A DNA stretch of 64,000 nt from Lycocorax pyrrhopterus obiensis (Eukaryota > Chordata > Aves > Passeriformes > Paradisaeidae): NCBI GenBank assembly GCA_014706295.1, contig JACSVZ010000006.1, forward strand, positions 27,152,629 to 27,216,628. Direction: 5' to 3'. Position numbers and translations under genes: made by a program. Every line of letters begins with the position of its first letter. The first letter of the stretch is position 1. Shown in pieces: positions 1 to 12,130 of the stretch. Below the pieces are notes generated by a model. It saw only the letters and a list, made by a program, of their open reading frames with translations, had not been told where the DNA came from and searched no databases.

Positions 1-3000
1 AACAGTTTAACGCTATCCTTCCTCTAACCCGTAGCTATTTCTTTTTAAAATTATGTTATTAAAAAATACATAATACATACTGTTAGAATTTTTATCTATT
101 AACCAGCCAGTAAGGTTCCCTCCCCTCTGCAATAGCTTCATAGCAGTCATGTCTGCAGAAGAGCCTTTATCACAGGCAACACAACATTTGGCTACCTAAA
201 ACTTTTCCATTATTCGTAGTACTAAAGAGGCTCTTAAACAATTATGGTGATAGTGGGGCACTCTGTGGATAACAATGCATCATACTTGAACTTGGAAAAA
301 CAAGTTTGAGTTCCAACCAAATTCATGGTAGTGTTGTCACTTCCTGACAGGTATTCAGGACTAAGCTTCTCTGTATTGACTCAGCATAGGATGAGGTCTA
401 GGAGCGCTCCTTCCTATTCCTCTCTTGCACTCCCACCCCTACAGCCATAATACATTCCTTGGAAGTCTTCAAAGATTTCTCAAAAGGGTCTCCTGTAGAA
501 AGAATAGAAAGGTAAGATGTGTAGCCTCGAATAGCATGTGGATTCATTGTCAAGTAGAGTTAAAAACCAGCCAAACAAAAACCCAACAAAGAAACAAAAT
601 TCAAAAGGTTATTCCAGCTGTCCGTCACCATTCAAAAGCAGAAGCAACACCTGATCTTTAGACCCCAGAGCAACAATTAAATGCAGACTGGTCCAAATAA
701 GCAACCAAGCACACCACAGCAATTGGAGGACTGCCAGAAACAAAACAACTGACAACCAGATGAACACTGAGGTCAGTTTGCTTCCTTCAAGACAAACAAA
801 CAATAATAAAAAAAACCCACTGAAAAGTGAAATTCTTTTTGTCAGAAGTAGAATTGCTTATTGTGACCTGATCCACCTTGTTTTGCAATTAGCAGATCTG
901 GATATATACTACTTCACAAGGTAAAGGGAAGGATTGATGCTGAAAGGCTTCCCAGATATATCACAGGCCTCTTACCCTCTTGCCCACTGTAATAAATCAG
1001 ACCATCATTCCAGCATTACCCTAAAATTCACTCTCCCTCCTCTAACAGTGGCCAAACTCTGCAGGGGTGAAGGAAAATAAGTGCATACAAATAATTTCTC
1101 AAAACTTTCTAATACTCATAACCATCACTTAACCCTGATTTTCAACTGGCTGCCTTTTAGTCCAACAAAATGTTTCAGCAAAATGTTTCATTCCTACAAG
1201 CTGCAGGACAGCTTATGCAGAATGCCAGACCGAGTCACTGCATGAATCAAGTTAATTGAAAGCTTCTGAGTAGGATTTTGTGCACTGCAAGGTACAGCAA
1301 AATTCTTGGCAAGCAGCTCTTTAAAATGTGTATATTAAAGAGTTACTTGTCAGGGATTTTAATTTCAGTTTTGGACAAAGTAATGAATTATACTAAATAT
1401 AAAGTCTGATCCTTACAACAAATGTATTGCTTGAGACTATTACATCGAACACAATAGGTTACTTTAGAGCATTCTGCTCTGCATTTTAAAGCTATTGCAT
1501 AAGGTTATTTTAATAAAATTATTCCAGGGAAAGAGCAGTTAGTAATGAGGTGCTGACAATTGAATCTACATTTAGGGATTGCACTGGAGTGCCAAGTCCA
1601 CTTTTACAGATGCGCTGGTTAGCTATCCAGTAGATGTCCTTGAGGCATGTAAGACCAATATATTTTGGGTCATGTTTGGCAGCAGAGATAGATGAGACAA
1701 GTGAAAACATTTACCAAGAACACATCTGAAGTGTGTTTTTCTTATTAGAGAAATATAAGAAAATAAACCCAGATACCATGGAATGCCAGGAATTCCTTCT
1801 CCTCAATGTTTTTGATTTACAAGGCCACTTTTTGGTAGTTTCCTTTGACCTCCCTCCCTCATTTGCTTGCCTAAAGCCTGGAGTCATCAATGCAACCTCT
1901 TGACTACGCCATTTTGAGGGCTTAATGTACAAAAATACATCTTCATCACAGATGGAAAGACAACTCTTTCCATAAATGACCCAGTTACCACAAAAATCAC
2001 TGCTTAGTAAGTTTTATGGTATAACTAGTTAAAAGAGTCAAAGACGCTCTTTTTATGAGTTGAGAACAAGTATTCAAGTAGATACTTTGAGATCCAAAAT
2101 AAATAGCAAAAAAAAAAATAATCTGAAGCAGTCTTTATGTCTTAAAGATGAGATGTTTGAACATGCAGGGCCAGATTCTTTGCTAGCATGTTGGTGAAAC
2201 TTAGATCAACTCGAGGGCTGGGTCCTGCATATCTTCATTATTCCTCTCTCTTACTTCAAAGTAGCATATTTGTCATAGTTTCAATGCAAACCTAGAGCCC
2301 TAGCTTCCTCAGATCTCAAGCAAACCTAATATGGACAATTCTAGCCTTCAAAACCAAACTGACAGCTATTCAGAAAGAATAAAGCTCCAGCCTCGGGCTT
2401 TCATTTTTATAACCATTTCCATACTCTGGTTGATCGGTCATAGAGAAACAGATAAGGACTTCTGTCTACATTGCATGTATTTACCATGTGTTCCAGGTAT
2501 CTTCTCACAACCCCTTCCTGATACACTTCTACCTGCCACAGAACAAGTGATGAGAGCAGAATTTAGTCCTAATCCAAAATCTCTGGATTTCTGGTTGCTT
2601 TTTATAGTCATTCAATATTAATTTTGCATCCTCCTCCTAAAAAGGGCTTTTATACTCAGTGTGTTTGGTGCTAATTCCTTCCTCCTCCACATACCCTCCT
2701 CACCACCAAACCAAGTGTACCATTGAGGGCATTTTCTGACCTGTCAAAGAAGGTCTGAAGCCACGACACATTCCCACCATTAATAAGAACTGCAGCTTTT
2801 TCTGCTGAGGTTAATTTCCCTTTTTTAAGGGATAACGAGCTTGAGTATCCACATGCAGCGTACACATTCACCGTGTGTTCTGTGGCTGTTTCCAGTAAGT
2901 GAAATGACTTGATGTGGATTTCTTTTTCTTGTTACTTATTTAAATAAGTAGTACAGTTGTGCAGAGAATTAGGTAAGATCATAAAACTTTTTCTCTCCCA

Positions 3001-6000
3001 CAGAGGTTGGGAATCTTTTCCAGTTGAGGATAATTTTAAAAAGTATACTCACAACCTATGGAAACTATGTGGTACTTGGTGGAACATAGTCATCCAGAAC
3101 CTGCAGAGGGACTTCTTGGGGGTTGAAGTTCACCAGGGCATAAAAACTGGCTTGGCTTGGTCAATATTCACAACCACTTTTGAAACTGTGAACAGTTATA
3201 AAGTAGTAATACCCATTTCTGCATCCCCTTACTACACTTCGGGAAAAAAATACACACACACAGAGGTAAACACTAGACCTAGGCATCATGAATTAGGTTT
3301 CAAAGATCTGCCATCTAAACAACAGAAGCCATGCTAAATAATATTTAGCCATGCTAAATAGCAGAAAAGAATGCTGGATTTTTGGCTCAATTAAATTAAA
3401 ATCAACAGTTGTGGATGTATTTATTTGGATTAAAACAGAGTATTTCTCTGTGCAAGATTCTATCTACTTTTCAAAGTAAAAGCATCTTTAAGTTCTGGCA
3501 GGTAAATAGCTCACTTCACATAAATTTTAGCCTGTGTAAACTTTTATTCCTGGTTCATATTAAGTCTGGAATCATGAAATAACCCAAATCATATAGTCAA
3601 AACTTGCAATCAGACCTGCTGCCAACAGATAATAACCGTTTCATTCCGAAACATTACTTCGTCATCCAAATGAGCAGCTGTCATTTGTTCTTCTCATCAG
3701 TCTAGTACGGCACATTTCTCTCTGTTGTAAGATACAGCAGGCTTACTTTATAGCATAAGAATGAAAAACTAAAACACCCCTCCAGGTCACTCAGTCACTC
3801 TCTGTTCTGGCACTATGGTTGAACAGCAAATGAGTAATTCTGCAGGATGTAATAAGGCCAATGCATATCACTGCATTTTAAAACCTTGCTGTTGAGGTCA
3901 TTCAGGAGGCAAACTTGAAGGCAGATGGCCAAGCAGAGTAAGAGCTAGTCTTAGAAAAATCTCACAACATCAGCCAAAGCAATAGTCTCTGGGAGATCAT
4001 GCTATAACACAAGAAAGATCAGAGCTCACTTTAGAGAACCATAAAGTCTACTTAAACAGACACAGTCTTTATGCTACTATTAAACTCTGAATACATCTGC
4101 AGGAAAATGCACTGTGGCCACACCAAGGGAAAAGCACTTTGCAAACTTACACAGGGGAAAAAAGAAACTCACAAAATTCGCAAACAAAAGCATTAAGGGA
4201 ACAAAAGAGGGATGTCAGTTTTAAAAGAAACACTACAGAGAGCCAACAAACCATCGCCCCTAAGCAACATAAAGATCTTCCCTTTCTGTCCTGACTGCAG
4301 ACAGTAGTTACTCTTTCTGATAAGTCATCAGAAAGAGATTTGTCCTTCTTTATATCTCACAAGGATACAAAGCACAATGGTAACAAGGGAACAGCTAGAA
4401 GATAAACTAGCTGAGGGGTTGTACTCAATTTCCTTATAGGCATTAAGCGACCTTGCTCTGATAACCAGGTGAAGATGCAAGTACTCAGACATGTTGATGT
4501 CTGGACAACTTCAGGGTAAGATTCAAATTTATTGTGTCTTTCCATGGACAAAGGAAAATCAAAAACTTGGGACTTAATGGCTGAACTCAGAGACAGAGAG
4601 AGAGAATACGGAGAATAATATAAACACAGGGAGTCTTTCTTCTTCGGAACTAAAAACATGTCTTCAAAAATTTAAGCATGAAGAGTTCTGATTTTGCCAT
4701 TTTCACCTAACCGATTATACAGGCAAGAGCATCTCGAACCTCTTGAACCTTGTACTCTCAGGACTGCTGTGATAGTGTCAGAGGGCCCAGGAAAAACAAT
4801 CTGAATTCTGCCTGAACACTTTCATTACTAAGCCTGGGTAGCCTAGACAAAGAGGGCAGTTAGAGGTTCTCAAAGTACAAGAATGAAGTCCTGAGCAGTC
4901 CAGCTTCCCACAACCTCCAGAAGTCCTTTTGGTGGGCTGAAAGGCATAGATAAGGAAGAGCCACCCAGTTGATGCCAAGAGCCTGTCAGCCCAATTCATT
5001 CTTTATCTCAAGGAAAATAAGCTTCAAACCTCCTCTTATCTAGAAGACAACTTCTAAGGCTTCTGAGTCCTGTCATAACAGATAACTGACAAAAATGTGA
5101 CACCCATTAGGCAGGAGGATGGTCAGAAAAAGAACCCTTGTGTGATTCCTCTGCTGGTTACTTCAACAAACTCACTATTGCAGCAAACTGGGGTTTTGCA
5201 GAGTGGCAGCAAGGTCTTGTAGCAATGCTGTATGTTACACAGCACAGGCAAGCTGGAGGTCTTGACCTCTTTCCAGAATTTTCCACTCTCAGCACAGCCC
5301 TCTCATCCCTTCATTTTTTCTATTTCAAGGAGGTCCAATGTTGAAAGGATCCAGGCAAATATACATATTTATTGTAAAATATAATAAATCTTATCAGCTT
5401 GTTCATCTCATTCTGTGGCAACAGTCAATTATGTTCATTTGATTCAGGCTGGTTTGAAACTGAGCAGAAAGCATCTCCTGGAAAGCTTGTCTTGACTGAC
5501 AAACCCCAGAAGCTGATCCAGGCAGGACTCTTATTTCCAACAAGAAGATGCCTTGAGAAATTTCAAACAATGAGGAAACTCTGAATAGGCCTTGATTCAG
5601 GACTGTGCTCTAAGCCTGTATGAGTACAACAAAGGGGTGATCAGGAAGGCTGCCAGTTCAGGAGCATGGTGGGGGAGGAAGGAATGCAGTGTTTAGGCCA
5701 TTCCTACTGTCCAATCCACCACTTTGTGAAGCATCTCCTGGCTGGACTGCTAAAAAGGCAAAAAAGTACCAACATAAAAACCCTCTAAAGAACAATTCAT
5801 CTCCCCGAAAATGGACCTTAGTGGCACAACAGGAGTCCTGGAAGCACGGGGCCAGGCTGTAATTTCACCTGTCATTGGTGAAAGAAAGTTTCAGAGTTAT
5901 ATTTAATGCAATGTAATGGCTGCTTTTCATAAATTCTGCAGTTAAAACTTCCTTCTCTCCCCAAAGTGCTGCTCGCCTTGTTCAGAAAGGCAGATAGAAA

Positions 6001-9000
6001 ACAGCTGTACCATGGGTAGTGGCTTTTTTGGGGTTGGTTTGGGGGGTTTTTTTGACTTGGGGGCATTGAGTTTAGGTTTAAAATAATCTTTAGGAGCAGA
6101 ATTCAGCCGAGCACCGCAGCAGAGCCAGGAGGCCGGGTCCCGGGAGAGCAGGAGCGTGCAGCTTCCACCAGGGGGAAGTGTCCAGCAGCAGAAACGCCTG
6201 TACTGGAGGAACACCCCAGCAGCAGGGACGGGCAGAGAGCACCCCGCTGTTGCTGAGCCACCACCAACATACCGGGGCAGGTCCAAAAGCAGTTTTTAGC
6301 ACGAAGCTGTCTCTCTCCCTGCCTGAAAGAGCCTTGCCATCCTTTGTTTTGGGTTACCCTTCTTCCTCTGAAAGACTCGCAGTGGATATGAAGCAATATA
6401 GTCAGGACATCTGGATTTTCTTACTGCAATAGTAATGTTTCCTCTTTAATATTAACATTCCAGAAAGGAAAATTACTCTAATTTATGCCATAAATTTCCA
6501 GCTCATTCAAGAATAACACTGTCCCAAATTACCTTCTTATTATAAGCTTCTAAAAACATATGCATGCAAAAAAAAGTTGTGGGTTTTTTCCTAATTAATA
6601 TCTACAGCTGATGTAAAGGAAATATTTTTTTTTAAATTGAAAATACCCAAAAGATCCAAGAACCATATTGTTCAAAAAAACCCAAAACACCAATATCCTT
6701 CAGATGCTTGTTCCTTGATTAAAAAAACACCAAACAAAAAAATCTCAAGAGAATAAAATCATTGATTCAAAAAAAGTCTACTTCCCAGATTAAAGAGAGA
6801 CTTTAATCTCCTCTTCAGTTTTAATTCTTGTTGCCCTTTTCTTTGCCATACATACACAAAAACCCCTTCATCTGAAATTCACATGATACATGTGACTGTT
6901 CAAAGACTACTGCAGTGTGTGCTATACAGAGATCACTGGAACTGCTGTTCCATCAGTTCCCAGGAAAGGGGGCCAGGTGAATGCAACTCAAAATTGTCCC
7001 CCCTCCCCAGGGCAACAAAGCGCTGTGAGTAGGAGTCGGAAAGACACAGTACCAAAGAAAGCACAAATGGAGATGCAGTGTTTGATATTCCTGACACCTT
7101 AACTCCCCTTGTACTCATCTGCACTGTTAATTGCACCCCCAAAGATCAGAACCCCTAGAATTTTTCTGCCTTCAGTATGCAAACTTGTATCCTAAGAAAC
7201 TCCCCATTTTACTGGTTTAGAAAACAAGCTCCTTGACAAGGACTACAAGAGGAATCAGAGGCAGAAAGGAGTTAAGTGACCTGTGAGAGATCACGCTGCA
7301 AGCTGACAGCAGAACCAGGACTGGAATATAAGTCCCCTCACCTCATGGCCTTCCTTTATGTTCAGGGTTGTCCAAGTCCCACTGGTACCAGAGGAGCATT
7401 GAAACATCATATCACACCCAAATGCAAAGATGCAGCTGGAGCAGGGCTTTCTTCTCCCTCCAAATCGTAGCATTTGTAAAAAGTACTGATCAGTCCAAAA
7501 ATGTGAGTAACAACCTCAGAACTAAGAATGATTGGGAGAAGTATGTATTTTCAACTGCCATTAACATGAGACATTGAAATTTTATCAGTCCATCTCCAGG
7601 AATGTCCTAATTTTTAACCCACTCCCTCAGCACACCTACCTTTCCATTCCTTATACAAGACCTAAAGAAAGATTTTTGTGGGTGCTGTGATTCAAACATT
7701 TGGCCTGCATAACAATGCTTTCTGCATCACACTCATCAACACGGTCACTTCATTCTCGACTTGCTATTTCTCCCCCCAATGCAAATACAGGAGATTTAGT
7801 GGCTCCATCTGCTCCGTCAAAAGTGCCCAGACAGCTCAGCTATATTGCTTATTGAATTGCTTTAGGCATAGCAGCCCAAACATGAACCGTGTTACATTAA
7901 AGTTCTTCATCTTTATGGAAAAACGCTTGCTGTAAGAGTCCAATAGTTCTTTGTATATTGCATTAAATACATATATATTTTAAATAAAAAATCTGGACTT
8001 TTTAAAAGATTTTAAGACCATATTGAATTCTAAGAAGCCTGCAAACTTCAAACATTGGAGAAAGGAAGCAAGAGTGGAAAAACAGGCAAGAAATCTCTAT
8101 TCAGCAAGTTCTTGAAATGTGCATAAGCAAATTAAATATTCAGTCTGTTCAGCAACATAGAAGAGAATATCAAAAGTGTTCCTGGCTAATAAAAAGCAGA
8201 GTGAAAAAAACAGTAAACACAGATGTTCCTTCCGTTGCCCACAGTGTCATACAAATCCTTACTTCTTCTCACACACCACAGGCCTATGACCAGGATTTAG
8301 GCATCTGAACCATGATTTGGGGTTTTAGGGAGCCATGGGAGCTTCGTGCACCTCAGCTCCCAGCTCGCAAGAGGTGGAAAAGATAAACCTTCATCGACAT
8401 AAACTAATTACTGACAGCAAGACACTTCAACATGCTAAGAAGAGATCTTAAAAACACAAGATGGGTGCTTTGAGAAACAATGTGGCCAAAATGTTATCAA
8501 ATGTAGGGGATGGATTGCTCACAAACACATAGAGCTTGACATTCATCCAAACAGACAACACCTAGAAGCCACTACATGCATGCTTAAAATCAGAAGCTGA
8601 AATTTGGAAGAATTCCTCCAGAAACACCGTATGGGTTATCAAAATACAAAGACCAGCAAGAGAACAGTAACCAATTTTTTCAAATCACCCCTACCACTAA
8701 GCTTCCACTACAATTTCACTTCTATTAATGCACCATTTGTTCGAAAGAACAGGGTGGCTCCTGCTTTTCTGAATCAGAAACCAGCAGTTCTGACCAAGAG
8801 TGGATGTCTTTAGCTAAATACCTATGAACTGTTTCTCTTCTGCTATAAAAATGAATAAAATATTTTGACACAATTCTCAAAGAGCATAACTCTACTATCA
8901 TCCACACTGGAACAGAACATGTCAGTGACTACAGTACGGCAAACAATTACTTCGTGAGATTTTTGAGGGTAATAAGACTAAAAAAAAAATCAAGAACTGT

Positions 9001-11961
9001 AGAATAGTTTGGGTTGGTTTTTTTTAAGAAATTCCCTTCCTCACAAAGAGAGCACCTTCAAAGTACAGTAATTCAAGCAGCATATGGCATTTACATTTTC
9101 ATCTAAATCTTTAAAGAAGCCCATTATTTCCTTAGATTTGAGAAAAGAACCCTGCTTTATTTCACCACACCAACCATAAATTATTCCTTAATTCTGTTTG
9201 CTAACTCTGTAACTCAGCCCAGATGTTCCTGCTGGAGTGGCATTCCATAAGAGAAGTTAAATATAGCAAGCTGTATGCAAGGACCAGACTCTCTCTCTCC
9301 CCTCACTACAGCATGCTCAAATATTACTTGAGAGAAAACAATGAAAACATTTTAAAAATATTCTGAATATGTGAGCCTGAAATGCCACAGTGTGATCACA
9401 AAATTTCACGTGATAGAGTCCCCACACATTTCATTTGGTGTAACTGAAGTCACTGATCCTGTCTCTGGGGAAAGGGCTGGCACTTTCACTCCAGAGTAAA
9501 CAGAAAATTTACAAGCAGAGGAACACTCCTTGCCATGCAACATTTACAAATATAAATGAAGACTTAAGTTTTCAATTACAAGAAACACTTCCAAGCCAGC
9601 TACCAAGGGCAACAACCAAGTTGATGAGGAATTGAGAGCGTCCCAAGGAATTTCTTATGGAATTGACACAGAACTTTACTGGTGGGAATCTTTACTCCAT
9701 TTCAGTGCTTCAGAAAAACAACCATTTTACACTAGCAAAGATGATTAATGTTAGCATTTATAATCCAACACTGAAAATAGTCCTGTTGAACAGAACGGAA
9801 ACTGCCACCTTCAGCCACACATTCAGCCACTGTTACGGTTTCAAGCACTCTTCATCAACTGTCTTAAGCTAGTTTGGAAGTGCCTATTTTAAACTGGACA
9901 CTATTCCTGACCATTATGTAGTTGGAGAAGAAGTGAAAGACAGGCTGAACATCACACTGTCACTTTCCTTGGAGTTTGGAGACTCTTCTAAGGCCCACAA
10001 CTCTTCTTCAGTTGTAAACAGTGATCACAAGAGGGATCTTCAGAGGTTGTGTAGTCCCTTTGCTGTGCTCCAAGGCAAGATTAAAATATTTGTTTAAAAT
10101 ATTTGCCTGATCTGTTCCTAAAAATTTCCAGTGTAACAGATTCTGTACCATGCTTTTGGTACAAGGAGGGTATTTTGGAGAAGCTGTTAAAGACTGGTGT
10201 GTTAATGGCACCACTGCTTTGGTACCAGGTATCAGCTGCTATCATCCAACTTTGCCACACCAGCATCTTGTAGCCAAATCCTGCTGTTCTTTAACTAGCT
10301 GTGTCCATATGAAACTTTGAAAAATATGTTAAGACTAACTACTGTTAACAGAGGACACCCTCCCACTAGCCAGCAAATAGGCAAACAAACCTTGATGTAC
10401 ATATATACTAACCACCTTAGAACATAGTAGAATTCTGTCAGCTGTTCCTAAAAATATGAATACACGACTGAAGTCATAATTTAGCCACGGGAAGGCATAC
10501 CAGCACTACCTTTAGTCTCCTCAATGTCAATAATGGAAGAAACAATGGAGTGGTAGCACAGGTCAATAATCTCAGGGCAGTAATTATCTATTTTTTTCCC
10601 TAGTCCACACTGACAGAATTTTCTGTATTTCTGGTAGTTAACTCAAAGTTAGCACAAACAGCTACCACAGAGTTCTACTATGGACAATGACCTCTTCATT
10701 TTGCTGTGTAGACAGATCTTTGAGGACATCTCACTTCCACTTCAGGAATCAGCTGGAAAGCAGGCAGCAAGAAGCAAACCAGATCAAATTTTATTTAAGC
10801 TAGTCACCCCGGCAGTAAGTTACAATTGAGTCCAACTCTATGAGGAAATGCTTCCTCTCCAACTTCTATGGAAGAAGAGAGGTATGCAATGCAAAACCTA
10901 GAAAATGGACCCAGTTACAGCACATGTGGGAGATGGAAGGTGACAAAGGATCTGGAGGCTCTCAGAAAATAAAGACTGTAGGTTGCTAAAGGTGGAAATC
11001 TGTGCAATCTTTGTTGGGGGGAAAGGAAGAAGAAGGATACAGTGCAGGTGTGAAATCACAAAATGAGTCAAAAGAGAAGAATAGGAACTATATTAGATAG
11101 CCCATCTTGAAAAAACATTTCCTAATATATGAGAAGAGCATTATAGTAAAAGAGAAAGAACATTTAATCTCCTTTGCACTGCATTAATTTCTAGAGCACT
11201 GCTGAGAAAATTTTTTTGTGGAGTGAAACCAGCACCCGGTATGTTTCCCTGGTTTTGCATAGTAACAGAAGCTGCAGGAAAGTTTTGGTTTGGACAACTA
11301 AATTTAGAAAGTGAAACATCAAATCTGATGCACTTTGCTTGTAAAGTCTTAGCTACACATCATACATAGCTAAGTACAACTGTCTGAAGTAACAGCTTTT
11401 AGGTTGTTCTTGTTTAAGCAAAAATCAGGCCCTCGTGAAGCTGTCTGTATACCTGAATTTGTGCCTTATTATCCTTCTTCACAGGTACTGTGTTTGAAAA
11501 CAGGGATAAGACCTTAAATTAACACGTACTCTAACAAAAATTCATCATCCAGCTAACTTTATGAAGAGGCTTATGGGAAAACAAAGTCACCATTGAGAAC
11601 TACCTGTTTGCATGACAGGCAAAATTTAGGCAGAAAAAGAAATGTCACAAGTAGAATTCTTGGTGTTAACCTGTACTAATTTGTGCACAGTAATCTACAG
11701 CAACTTAAACAACCCAAATCTAAAAGGTCTTGAGATTCTCCCACTTTGGAAGTCTTATCTGGCCTACTCACTCAATGCACACACATAGACTATTACATTC
11801 CAGCAGAATGATGACCAGATGGGGTTTTGCTGTAAGCTTGACTGTTTTCTTTCGTTTTGTTTTTTCAAAGACTTGTTCTCTGTTCATTTTTTCACAGAGA
11901 GATAACAAACATAACCAACATTAAAAAAAAAAAAGAAGAAGAAGAAGAAAAGAATGTTTAC
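1..11961 (-). other. SCFD2: SCFD2 intron 2 (partial), no further exon recognised
   Basis: About 12 kb of AT-rich, apparently unique sequence. I looked for SCFD2 exon 3 and later exons on the minus strand and did not recognise any. The open frames here are short and resemble no protein I know. A MIR-like SINE lies at 7200-7350. Small features include a duplicated 13-mer (gccatgctaaata) near 3328-3361 and G/T-rich runs near 6020-6062. SCFD2 introns are very large in other vertebrates, so a long exon-free stretch is expected. Confidence 0.75.
7200..7350 (+). repeat. MIR-like SINE relic
   Basis: The stretch preserves the order of landmarks of the MIR core SINE: a CCCCATTTTACTG-like block, then GTTAAGTGACCTGTGAG, then a CACGCTGCAAGCTGACAGCAG block, then AACCAGGACTGGAATAT. 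MIR has the corresponding blocks 'cccattttacagatgaggaaact', 'gttaagtgacttgcccaaggtcac', 'acagctagtaagtggcagagc' and 'gggactcaaacccag'. The similarity is ancient and imperfect, and was assigned by eye. Confidence 0.6.
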
Positions 11962-12130
11962 TTTGGTTGTGCTAAGCAGCCAGGTGCTATAATAGTGCAA
12001 GTTTCATCTGAAGTCTGCAGTGCTGTAAGTTCCACCATGTTAACCATCACATCGGTCTTGTGGCCAGGAAGTTTTGGAAGCACAGAAAGAATCTTCTCTG
12101 CAAGATTGTCACCATGATGACCAACTGCTC
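11962..12130 (-). CDS. SCFD2: SCFD2 coding exon 2
   Basis: This is a 169-nt exon. Its acceptor follows a pyrimidine-rich tract ending TCCTCAG on the minus strand. With the single G left from exon 1 it reads GAVGHHGDNLAEKI and continues through LPGH and DVMVNM to APGCLAQP. This is highly similar to the corresponding vertebrate SCFD2 segment. The exon ends in phase 2 at CCAAA|gtaaac, a donor that departs from consensus at the last exon bases. A poly-U/UUC-rich tract starts about 11 nt into the intron (plus-strand A and GAA run, 11923-11950). Confidence 0.93.

Noticed and set aside
2957..3337. 126-codon plus-strand open frame
   Set aside because: No similarity to any family I know and no supporting context inside an SCFD2 intron.
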